DNA of 64,000 nt, from contig NC_088319.1 of assembly GCF_910592395.1 (NCBI RefSeq), positions 15,190,001-15,254,000 on the forward strand. The letters are read 5' to 3'. Source of the DNA: Lineus longissimus. Lineage: Eukaryota > Nemertea > Pilidiophora > Heteronemertea > Lineidae. Positions within the stretch are counted from its first letter, which is position 1, and every line of letters begins with the position of its first letter. Below the pieces are notes generated by a model. The model had not been told where the DNA came from. It did no database searches and worked only from the letters and a program-made list of their open reading frames with translations. The translations under genes and the position numbers were made by a program. Positions 41,704 to 52,083 of the stretch are shown piece by piece.

Positions 41704-44700
41704 ATGTCGCACGACTCGCCAACCAAAGGAGGTGAAAGTAATGGGATTATACAAGACAAAAAGTAAGTTTCTGATAATGCTTCTGTACTGGTTTCCTCCT
41801 CTTCTGGGATCGTTGAAGGTGGGATTGTTCGTATTGCTGGATGGAAGACGGAGTGAGGGAGGTTTCGCAACGCTCCCGGAACATCAACGTGAACGGCTAT
41901 CCCACTGTTAGACTTCGTCATCTGGAGATCGAACAGTGAGATAGGCGTTTACGTTGGCGTTTCGGGACATTTGCCAAAACTCCCTATTGACTAACGGGTG
42001 CGTGAAGAGGCATGTACCAGTATCAATCGACTAGACAGCCCTTTTAGCCCTAAGGCCGAAGTTACATAGACTTCATTCGTTCATTTACCACGAGTCACTT
42101 TCCAGGTTTTTCTTTCATTCCTCGGTGAATGCACGCCACAAGGCCGTGCTTTTTACAGGGGAACGAAAGCAAAAGGGGAAAATGAGTCCTGGGAAATGAA
42201 CGAATGAGGTCTATGTAACTTGGGCCTTTGACGCCATGCAGTTTCACTGAGTCGATTGATTGGGCGCCAAGGCAAAGTTCGGTCAGTGGCCGGTAATCCA
42301 ATACGACATCGGGACAATTGCTGCGCGACCTTCATAAGGGTGGTTGAGATCCATCAGTGACTTTTCACGGATCCTTATACGTTGACGGATCGAAATGTAC
42401 ACAAATCCGTATTTACGTTCAAAGGATCCGTCGTAAGTTGCCGCTCAACCTCCCTGGTAATAGTGAGGTTTCGCAACCAGCCGGTTAGGCCCTACGACGA
42501 CGTTTATCTATTGTGTGAGTTTACCTGAACAATAGATAAACGTCGTCGTAGGGCCTAACCGGGTGGTTGCGAAACCTCACTAATACAGTACTCGTGTATT
42601 GACAGTAAATGTAGTTCTAATAATTAGCACTTTCAATACCGCAGGTTTTTTATAATAATTTATGATCTCTGATGGCAGGTCATGTGCAACGACCGTCATC
42701 CTACAAAAAAGCACTTTGGGATGGCGCTGGTTACTAGACCTATATTGATAGGTGGTTTGATGAATAGAAATAAACATCAAATGTACTGTTCTGTAATATG
42801 TTTATCTTTATATTTACTGATTATTATCGATTTTGCTCGGCAAACGTCGATAGGGAACTATTGGGGTTTCACGGACACGTCAGTCAGAACACGGTTTCAT
42901 GTGGTTCGGATTCGATTACTAGTATGCTGCATTAATTAGACTTTCGTACGCCGATCGGAGGCGAGATTTCTGATGCTTTGGGCTGTTAGGCCTGTTACCC
43001 CAGTTGGTGCTGATTCATTGGCTATTCTTACCCTGAGATGCTGTTATAGTCGAATGAGAACATCGCCAAATCGACAGCTCAACCCGTTTTGGTGTCAAAT
43101 GGCATTTTATTCGCATGCCATTTGTGTCATATTTGAGTCAGCTCAACAATTTTTCAAAATCTTACTTTGCAGGAGGACCTATGGCACGACAAAAGCCTCT
43201 ACAAGCCAGTCTCCGCAAACCAGTTCGAGTCCGGTGCAAAATTTCTTCAGAGGGTTCTCGAGAAAGAAACAGATAGATCTGTCGAATGTAGAGTTCACAG
43301 AGTTGAAACGGTGCTTGAACACGTTTGATCTCACAGCCCTGGGTACGTTTTTCCGACCATCAATGCATTAAAGGGTGAATTATAGGTGGTAACTAGGGGG
43401 TCAAATCAGTAATCTTAGGATAGTGAATGCACAAATATGGTACTTCATGGGTCGTGTTTGACTCGGAGTATACGTGTATTCCCCGTACAAATGTGAATTG
43501 TACTGTTAAACGAGAGATACCCCTATTGGCGACTTCGTGTAATTTAAAATTGGCCACCCTCCCTTATGCCTTTATTGACATCCTTTAAAGGTCATATGTG
43601 CTGCCAGGTATTTTGCGAGACGATCGGGATCAATCTAATCCACTCAGTTTTTTCGCTGCAGGTGTTGGCAGTACACTTGGCGTAGGTATCTACGTCTTAG
43701 CCGGCCAAGTCGCCCGCCAAACCGCCGGTCCAGCCATCGTTATATCCTTTGCTATTGCCGCCTTCGCGTCCGTTCTTGCCGGATTATGTTATGCAGAATT
43801 CGGCGGACGAATACCGAAGACAGGTTCGGCGTATGTGTACAGCTATTATACGGTTGGAGAGCTTTGGGCGTTTATCATAGGTTGGAATCTGATTTTGGAA
43901 TATACGATAGGTAAGATCCCATCATCACTCAGAGGAAGCTAGCTAGGGGTGGGTGAGTAAAACGCGTCAAGCTAGTGCCAGATGAGTAAGTGAAGGAGGA
44001 GATATATGGAGAAGGGGGAGGTTGGGTTTCCAATCTCCCGGGCGCCGGCCAAATGTCCAATTTACATGCATTCGCTGAAATTGTCACATAGTCAGAGACA
44101 GTAGGTCGAGTGAGACTTTGCAACGATGATCACCGTTGACGACGCTTGGAGAATGCATTGTTTCATTCAGGTTGTGTCCTTGACTTTTGTTGAAGAGAAC
44201 ATCTTGTGTCCTTTTAGGAACGGCAAGTGTGGCACGCGCCTGGAGTGGTTACTTCGACTCCCTGATAGGCAATGTCATCACGAACTTCTTCCAGAGGACC
44301 ATGCCCATGGAACTTACTGGACTTTCAACATATCCCGACTTCTTTGCATTCGGCATCACGATGGTTCTAGCAAGTAAGCACTCTTTAATGAGCTTTTCTT
44401 ACGAGACATGGAGGCACGAATTGATGATATATTGAGAACTGGTCTGCTTCATTAGAATATTGCAAACAACACGGCAATAATATACATGTGACTATGAAAC
44501 GAGTTAAAAGTTCCCCTTTCAAGTTGCGCCAAGATGTAATGATCGACTCGGCTTCACAGGGAAAATCTGGTGATGCCCAAAAGCCATATTAAAGTACATT
44601 GTGTCGACGCTCTTTAGCGGGTCGAGGTGCAAAATGACAGATTCACGTGTAATATACCTCTTCATAGCCGGTGTCGACGAAGTACAGTTGATGTCTATTT

Positions 44701-47700
44701 AAGTTAATGTCATGAAAAGTTCATCAATTCTGGTGCCTGAGTGAGTGATTCTTGGTAATCGACGCAAAGTTGAAAGTTACTTTTTCTATTCCAGTCTTGC
44801 TGTTATTTGGCGTAAAGGAGTCATCAACTTTCAACAATATCTTCACGGGAGTTAACCTCCTCGTCGTGTCCTATGTGGTAATTTGTGGCCTATTCAAAAT
44901 CGACATCTACAACTGGACGATACCAGCAAAAGATGTAGGTGAATTACTCCGTGATGTAGGAATTTCCAAACGCAGCCACGCATACTAACATAAATATTCT
45001 TAAAACTTATACAAATGTGTCTGTCGACGTTGCCGACTACCGAAGAGTTACACCGTGTTATAATTTATTTAGAAATTTATAATGAAATACAAAGCGTATC
45101 CCGACCTAATACTTGATACAGAGGCTGTTTCTTTTATGCAGGTTCCTAAAAGTACAAATCCTCTTTACGAAAATGGAGATGGGGGTTTCATGCCATTTGG
45201 CTTCAATGGGATAGTCTCTGGTGCTGCCACCTGCTTCTTTGGCTTTGTGGGCTTTGACGTCATCGCAACTACCGGTAAGTTGACAAATGAAAAAATCTCC
45301 CAATGAGAGGACTAGCTTCCATTTGCTGCGCCCGGGCTTTAATGAGTGATCAAGCGGAAGAGGCCAAATGTACGCCAGTAAACAGTGATAGTATCACTAA
45401 GCAACCGTTACCAATGGCTCTATTATATTTCTTTAACTTTTAGGCGAGGAAACGAAGAATCCACAAAAAGCCATCCCAATATCCATCATCATTTCCCTCG
45501 TGATCGTCTTCATAGCCTACTTTGGGGTGTCCTCGGTCATAACTCTCATGGTGCCATACTACACCCTCGACACCAGCGCCCCGCTCCCTATCGTCTTCGA
45601 CGCCGTCGGATATGGCGTAGCCAAATACGTCATAGCGGTCGGGGCTGTCTGTGCATTGACTACTAGGTAAATACATACAGTTCATGGTACCAACTCGACT
45701 ATGGGCCAATCAATGTTCGGGTATAATAGGCCTCAACATTACGAAGAGTTGCAAACCACGAAGTACGAGGTAAAAAGTATTTCACCGATGATATATATTT
45801 TAAATCTCCAAGTCAAAAATATTATTTGCGAGTGTTGTTTCTCCAAGCAAAATCCAGTCGTCTGCTCTATACATACCAACAACTGACCGACGCTTCTGAT
45901 TGAGTGTCCCTCTCCTTTCAGCCTCCTTGGTGGCATGTTCCCCCTGCCCCGCGTCATCTACGCCATGGCCAGCGATGGTCTCATATTCCGGTTCCTCGCC
46001 TCTATCAACCCCTACACGAAAACACCAGTGATTGCAACACTCCTTTCGGGATTATTCGCTGGTGAGTAGAAAGCTGAAGTATCATAGAATCAAAGAACGC
46101 TGTCGCTCATTGGGCTGGATAAGTGTTACGTTTCTCCGGCGCCCAACCACCGAATACCGCTCTTAACTACGGTGATTGAGCTGATCGCTCCAACCACAAC
46201 TCCATGGGGGAAATTCCTCCGCAGAATGTACAGAGGTCTCCATTTGGGAGTATGGATTTGAGGAAACATTGCCGACTTCCCCGATGTGAAATGCAGATTC
46301 ACGTATTATGGGAAGGAGGAGCCCACACGGACACAATTGGTTAACCAATTATCCTTCTATTTCAGCTTCCATGGCATTGCTGTTTGACCTAAAGGAGTTG
46401 GTTGACATGATGTCTATAGGAGTCCTATTGGCCTACACCCTGGTAGCCGCTTGTGTCATGATGCTCCGGTGTGTATTTGGATAAACTCAACGCCGTTTCT
46501 CCCATCGCGAACCTCCTCAGAGCAGTTCTGCTTTTTTTAAATAACCGTACTTTTGCAGCCGGTTACGCATGCACATGAATAAGTACATGTACATATTTAT
46601 TTTCATTTCTAGGTACAGAAAACTTGAACTTCCAGTCTTGCCGGCCGATCCACTGGGTGAAGCGCCCGACAGACCCTCAGTCGACGAAGCCTTGGCCACT
46701 TTAACCCAAAGCCCGTCAATGCTCACACAAGAAGAACAGTTTACGACTGGAGACAAAATCAGGCGCGTTTTCCACCCACTGGTTGTAGCAGACGCGGTGT
46801 CGGACAAGATTGTCAAGTTACTTACTGCTATTTTAAGTTAGTAGTCACAATAACGTGTCTGTTTTATCACATTTCCGAGGAAACTTTAATTGTCCTCGCT
46901 AAAAGCGCTCAGAAAAACGGATTGAAATTTCGTCTCATCTCATACGCGTTTCATGGAGTTTGCGCAAAGTACGACCATGTTATCTTGACTACAAGAACTG
47001 TCCCCCTCTCTCTATAATTTGCCGAAAATGTTTGGCTTACGTGTTTCTAAATGATTTTATCAAGTCATTCTTGTTTTCTAGGTTTATTCATCATTGTGTT
47101 GACGTGTTTAGTCGCATTGGTCCCGAATCCAACCATCCAAATACTGGCTGTGATACCTGCTGTTTTCATCATATTTATCACAATACTCATCTGGAGACAG
47201 CCGCAGGATCTGAGTTTCAAGTCGTTCAAGGTAAAAACAATCTTTACCAAAGTCTTTATTCACACTATATCTAAATAGTTTTACAGAAATCAGTGAATTT
47301 GAAGCTAGCGTTTGCTTTAGAACAGGGCCCGGTTGTTCAAAAGAAGAAATACATTTTTAAAGATAACTTAACGTTAAAATTCCTAACTTGGCGTTAAGAT
47401 AACGTCAAGTTTTATTTTGAGTTGTTCAAACAATATTAGCCTAACATTGGCGTTATCTTTAACGTTAGATATAACTTACCTAAAACCCTAAGTTAAATCT
47501 AACGTTATCTTTAACTTGATTACCTATACCTACCATGGCAACTAACATCAGTGAACCAAGATGCAATATTTACTAACATTAGCGTTAGTTTACCCTAACG
47601 TTGTTTTGAACAACCCAAATTTAACGCCAAGTTAGCTAACGCCAAGTTAAGAAATTTAACGTTGATATTTAACTTAACATCAATGAAATTTAACTTCTTT

Positions 47701-48659
47701 TGAACAACCGGGCCCAGAGCGTTTGTAAGGATTATGTTCAGTTGATGAAGAATTTGTTCAAGTTTCAGTTGTGCGGAATTGGCTTGGGTCAGCGCGTTAG
47801 CCGAGAGAGCTGACTCTGTCACAAGAGACGCGTCTTTCGAAACGGGCGGTGGCTCTGATGTTGAAACCATACGTTCCCTAGTTGCCTGGATGACTCTTTA
47901 TTGAAAGACTCTTTCTTTACCAACCATTAGAGAAAACATTTGCACCTGTCTCTCGCCAATGCTGCCAAGCTCGCAAACCTAGTCCCGAGTATAAAGTAGC
48001 TTAATCGTTTTCCACCATTGAACTTTCTTCCTGGATGACTATAATGCCTTAGTGACATGATACTCACCATTCTTCCTCAGATGCCCTTGGTACCATTCAT
48101 CCCGGTGTTAAGTATGACGGTCAACATCTACCTGATGTTCAAGTTATCGAAGCAGACATGGATCCGGTTCGCAGTTTGGATGGCAATAGGTAAGTCAGTA
48201 GAACCTCTCTATCAAGGACACCCTCGGGACTGACAAGTGCTGTCCTGGTTCAAGATGTCGAATTGAATGGAAGCCACAGTCAATTTAGTCACCCTGTCAG
48301 TTTGAAAAGTGAACATGGATGCAAGACACTAACAATCCTTAGTTTAGTCCTCGAGGGAAAGTTTCAGTTCACCGACCTGAAATTTCCGGCAAGTGGAGCT
48401 GAATAATTTTTGAAAAGTTTTTTTTCTTTTGAAGTTTTCATTATCGATGATTCTGTTGATTTATCCTTTCTTCACTTTCCCAGGTTTTGCAATCTACTTT
48501 TTTTACGGAATGTGGCACAGTTCTGAGCGATTGCGCAAAAACCTCGAACCAGATTTGCTAGCCGCCCAAGACGAAATACATGTACTTCCTATACCAGAGG
48601 ACGTTGAAGCGAATAAAGAAGTCGAAAATACTACTGAAAATCTGAGCGGATCTTCATAA
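41704..48659 (+). CDS. SLC7A: Cationic amino acid transporter (SLC7 CAT subfamily)
   Basis: Thirteen exons: 41704-41762, 43173-43342, 43662-43910, 44218-44373, 44795-44934, 45142-45274, 45444-45666, 45922-46061, 46366-46468, 46613-46836, 47082-47230, 48081-48189 and 48484-48659; 676 residues (human CAT proteins about 620-660). The first exon ([20 protein letters not shown]) is chosen because its phase 2 fits the next exon. Diagnostic blocks: [20 protein letters not shown] (TM1), [38 protein letters not shown] and [18 protein letters not shown]. The C-terminal half adds four membrane segments ([18 protein letters not shown]) typical of 14-TM CATs, not the 12-TM heteromeric LATs. It probably imports Arg/Lys/ornithine across the plasma membrane; a CAT-4-like member with unclear substrate is possible. 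Confidence 0.92.
42348..42440. repeat. Dispersed element with GGATCC-containing inverted ends, copy B
   Basis: Shorter relative of 39708-39822, in SLC7 intron 1, immediately before the 54-bp hairpin. Confidence 0.65.
42461..42582. repeat. Near-perfect hairpin: 54-bp arms, 14-bp loop
   Basis: Arms 42461-42514 and 42529-42582 are inverted copies with one mismatch (CAGCC against the inverse of GGGTG). The left arm starts TAGTGAGGTTTCGCAACCAG and ends CGACGTTTATCTATTGT. It lies in SLC7 intron 1, on the same strand as the pre-mRNA, so a long RNA stem would form. Confidence 0.95.
44051..44157 (+). repeat. Dispersed repeat related to the TMCO4 5' repeat
   Basis: Shares CATTGACGACGC/CGTTGACGACGC, TTGGAGAATG, TCACATAG and AGACTTTGC in the same order with 9956-10066. 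It lies in SLC7 intron 3. Confidence 0.7.
47325..47715. mobile_element. MITE with GGGCCCGGTTGTTCAAAAG ends
   Basis: 391 bp in SLC7 intron 11. Left end GGGCCCGGTTGTTCAAAAGA and right end TCTTTTGAACAACCGGGCCC (22-bp arms) are exactly inverted. The interior is AT-rich, made of recurring TTAACGTTA/AACTTGGCGTTA words in both orientations, and has no transposase. A second internal pair (GTTGTTCAAA near 47413, TTTTGAACAAC near 47605) suggests nesting or an internal duplication. Confidence 0.9.
48191..48262 (+). repeat. Foldback dispersed repeat, copy 4 (partial)
   Basis: TAGAACCTCTCTATCAAGGA then CACCCTCGGGACTGACAAGT, at the start of SLC7 intron 12. Only one arm is kept. Confidence 0.6.
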
Positions 48660-49039
48660 TCCAGGACCTGAAGGCATTATAAAGGCTCATCTCCGCATAA
48701 ACGATTCAGACAGCATTTCACACAGACGACATGTGTTATTTTTAAAAGATATGTTACCGGCGTACCCCATTGAGGTCTTTCTATTGGTAAAATCGTTCTG
48801 GACCAATTTTTACAGTTATGATGTCAAATGCAAAGTACTGTACAGCTATTATAGATGTGTTGAACTACATATTTTTCTTATTTTGTATAAAGAAAAGTTG
48901 TTTCTGTTGTCTTAGACAAGTTGATAGACTTCATCGTACGAAAGTATGTTGATAGATGCTCGTTTTAGAAATGTAACTTATTTTAATGTTAAAATGCAAA
49001 CAATCGCATGTTAAAGGCATTCTATACGCAATGTATGTG

Positions 49040-49045
49040 AATAAA
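49040..49045 (+). terminator. Polyadenylation signal of the SLC7 gene
   Basis: AATAAA about 380 nt after the stop codon, in AT-rich sequence. Confidence 0.5.
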
Positions 49046-49110
49046 TCAAAGAAACGAACGTGTTGTACCAAATAGACTCTTTATACTTTGTTGATTCTTT
49101 GAATTATATT

Positions 49111-49422
49111 TCATAACGCTTTAAAAACGTATACAACCCGATTCGTGGCATAATCCTCCGAACCGTAATTTAACAATGGTGAATCTTCTTCACGCACTAT
49201 CACGTTGAGAACGGAAGTAGAAGTCAAAACGGAAGTTGAAGACAAAAACGGATATGCACAGTTTGGTTGAGCTGTCAGTCTAGACCGGTTAACCTCGACC
49301 CTATCCACCGCGCTCGTTGATTTACCCGAGGTGAGCCATACAGTTTCGGTGCATACAGTGGATGCACTGTCATACCGAGCGCTCTGGTATTGCAGTTTTT
49401 TACTTGGATCGAGGTTACCCAT
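49111..49422 (-). CDS. Unrecognised ORF, possible terminal exon
   Basis: 103 codons open on the minus strand (starts MGNLDPSKKLQYQSARYDSA, ends NRVVYVFKAL). An acceptor-like TTTTCTGTAG lies directly upstream, so it might be a last exon of a gene further right. The protein is polar, Ser/Thr-rich, has no hydrophobic core and matches no family I recognise. I could not find upstream exons in 49.5-52 kb. Chance ORF is a real alternative. Confidence 0.25.
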   Translation of the reverse strand: MGNLDPSKKLQYQSARYDSASTVCTETVWLTSGKSTSAVDRVEVNRSRLTAQPNCAYPFLSSTSVLTSTSVLNVIVREEDSPLLNYGSEDYATNRVVYVFKAL

Positions 49423-50430
49423 CCTACAGAAAACACGTGACAGGAAGCTTACGCCCCCAAATCGAGTTCATGACAAGTGAATCGCCGTCAAGTACCAGTC
49501 TCTGTAATGACTGAGTAAATGGAGAAGACTGGTGAAAGAGTCTACTGTAATTGCCACATGACGTGTTCAGCAAACTTTCACGCCTTTTTCAATCAGCGCC
49601 GTCTATTGTTGGAACACCACGTGTCGTAATTTTGATTAGCACAATAACTACACATTGCCATGACAACGTCACTTCGGTGGTACATGTATTTATTGGCGCG
49701 ATAGATTATAGATGGGCATTGACAAGATAACTGATGGAGGATAATCAACACTCCAGGAAGGTAGGGCCCGGTTTTAACATTTTCAACTTTTCGTTTTACT
49801 TTTTGTATTTTTATGCGTGTATCCAAGCATAGATAAAGGAAGAATGAACATCTCAAAATGACCCCATATACATATATATGTTTTTTTTTAAATCGCATGT
49901 TGCTCAGTTGCTTTTAAAGGCAAGACCAGTGCGAACAAAGTGATACCTCTCTCATCTTCATACTTACTGAGGTATTTCGATTTTTGTGAAAGGGCAAAAA
50001 ATATGCAAATTGATATATTCCCTATTTTCTAAATTGATCACGTAGACGGGGGCACCCTTTTTGGTTTTAATTAGCCCGATTAACACATTTTGCTTTCGGG
50101 AAATATTTAGTATTAAACACGTCTATGTATCTACGGGGTCGTAATGAAAAAAAATCCGTAGGCAGGGAATCCTTATTAATTAATTAATTGATGAAAAAAA
50201 TCAGGCAGAAGCAATTAGAAGCAGTTCGATTAAGTTCAACGATTAATCAATTATGGCTAATTTAATTACAAAAAGCCCCCTATATTCAAAATTAGAACGA
50301 AGTGCTAGTCTTAAACAGCTAGTCAGGTTAACCGTTAATCGTCTACATTGAGTAGGTTATGCTTGTTAATACTTTAAAGTTGTCCACAAATAACGTTTGA
50401 GTTTCTCCCCACATTTGGTCGACTACCATT

Positions 50431-50824
50431 AATACTTGACTTGCCAAACTCAGAAATGCAGCGCCACTCGCGGACAAAGATAGAACAACTCGACATTTTT
50501 TTCACCGGTTTTCGCTGCGCATGCGTACCAGCCATCCGGAAACTAATAATGGCGGCAATCTGAACTTGTTTTGTGTAAGTTTTTGAGAGTTCAAAAAGTT
50601 CTTTAAGGCTCATGATTTAAGATAATTTAGCAATCTGATAACTATTACGTGTTAAGAAACAGACGTACCACAGAAGATTTATAAACATGACCACGAAAAG
50701 CGGAAATCAACTAAAAATAACGGCTGGTACGCATGCGCAGCGAAAACCGGTGAAAAAAATGTCGAGTTGTTCTATCTTTGTCCGCGAGTGGCGCTGCATT
50801 TCTGAGTTTGGCAAGTCAAGTATT
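50431..50824. repeat. Perfect 103-bp inverted repeat with 188-bp spacer
   Basis: Arms 50431-50533 and 50722-50824 are exact reverse complements over 103 bp. They contain the CpG-rich words GCTGCGCATGCGTACC and CCACTCGCGGACAAAG. Both arms encode the same peptide stretch (HAQRKPVKKMSSCSIFVREW) on opposite strands. No transposase lies in the spacer. Confidence 0.95.
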
Positions 50825-51954
50825 GCAAGAGTTGCAAAAGTTCTTACAAGTTCGTTCTCACTCTTCACAGCAGTTATGATGAATATCCTACGGTGATACA
50901 AGAAGGGATATCACATATCTTAAATCATCCTGGCACCAGTTGTTTTCAATAAACTCCGCCGACTTTCAGTTTTTTAAAACTGTTATATATACATCTTCCG
51001 TATCTTGAAGTGATATTGTAAACGCAAGGTCACTTTAACTGTTCTGTACACGACAGTCGTGGAAACAAGCCCGGTCTTAATTTTTCACGCAAGGCCGAAA
51101 GTGACGTTAATTATTTCCCGGTATTATTTCATGCAGAAGATGAGGAAAAATCCGGAGGTTTCCACGGCCAGTCGAAAGGTTCACAATGGAACCAAATTTA
51201 AAATATGCTGATGACGTTGTTGATAGTTTTCCATTGTAACATTAAACATTAAGATACCATCTTCCAATACCTGATGTGATGTATCGTTTCTAATTACAAT
51301 AGATAACGGATGAGATAACATGTCCATCACCTCTGACAATAGCCATGATAAATGATGAGACAATACAGCATGGTTAGCATTTCTGGTCTTTGTTCCTCGA
51401 GCTTTATTGTTTTCCATAAGTCGTACATACTGTCCGGCGCGGTGGCTTTAATCATAAAGGAATGAACACAAAGGTATCACTACACGTGTAGGTTACGTAA
51501 TTTGGACATTTCTTCAGAAGATTGTGAAGCAATAAGGTATGATAATTGTCAGTAAGGAATAATGCATCAGAATAACGTCAAAACTCAAGTGACCTCAAAA
51601 TTGGGTGACGTCACTGCCGCAACGGTGCAACATCCTATCACCAGTCAGCGCCACATAGCGGCGGTGGTAGTTTTGCTGTTACCCTATTGGTCAATTAAAA
51701 CTACGTATTTTTGGTCATATACATGTTGTACATTGATTCAAGGTGTTTGTCACTATTTTTCCTGTTTGGTCTGGTCGATGGTCGGTAACTTGAAGGTTGA
51801 CATGTTGAAGCAATTTAGGCAGCTCAAATTCACAATACCAACTGATCAACGTTTTTCATGTTTGAGGTTTTACTCTACTGCATGGTGTGTTCCTGAAAGG
51901 CAAAGACTAACCAGCAGTGCGCAATTATTTTTTTGGGAATATCTCCATCTTGTT

Positions 51955-52052
51955 AATCATCGTCATCATCGTCATTATCGTCATTATCATCACCAATCAC
52001 CACCATCATTTATCATTACCTGGTATCACTATCATTATCAATGTCATCATCA
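51955..52052 (+). repeat. CAT/TCA trinucleotide-rich tract before the decarboxylase start
   Basis: About 100 bp of imperfect ATC/TCA repeats (CATCGTCATCATCGTCATTA and onward), ending about 30 bp before the decarboxylase ATG. Probably within the 5' UTR or core promoter. Confidence 0.8.
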
Positions 52053-52083
52053 TATTATACAGATATTTTAAACAAAAGCTACG

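Larger units (their letters stand above)
48660..52083. other. SLC7 3' UTR and spacer before the decarboxylase
   Basis: SLC7 3' UTR with AATAAA at 49040-49045, a doubtful minus-strand ORF at 49111-49422, a perfect 103-bp inverted repeat (50431-50824), and a CAT/TCA microsatellite just before the decarboxylase start. No other exon is supported. Confidence 0.5.

Noticed and set aside
41741-41762. Alternative SLC7 start (ATG at 41741, MGLYKTK)
   Set aside because: It leaves phase 1 at the donor and would run into a stop in exon 2; the ATG at 41704 leaves the required phase 2.
47595-47870. 91-codon minus-strand ORF
   Set aside because: Runs through the MITE terminus and its AT-rich palindromes; composition is that of the repeat.
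50374-50896. Two opposite ORFs with the same internal peptide, as a possible gene pair
   Set aside because: The identity comes only from the perfect inverted repeat; neither has supported exons on both sides.
51562-52071. 169-codon plus-strand ORF
   Set aside because: His/Tyr-rich second half is the translated CAT/TCA microsatellite; the first half has no motif or splice context.
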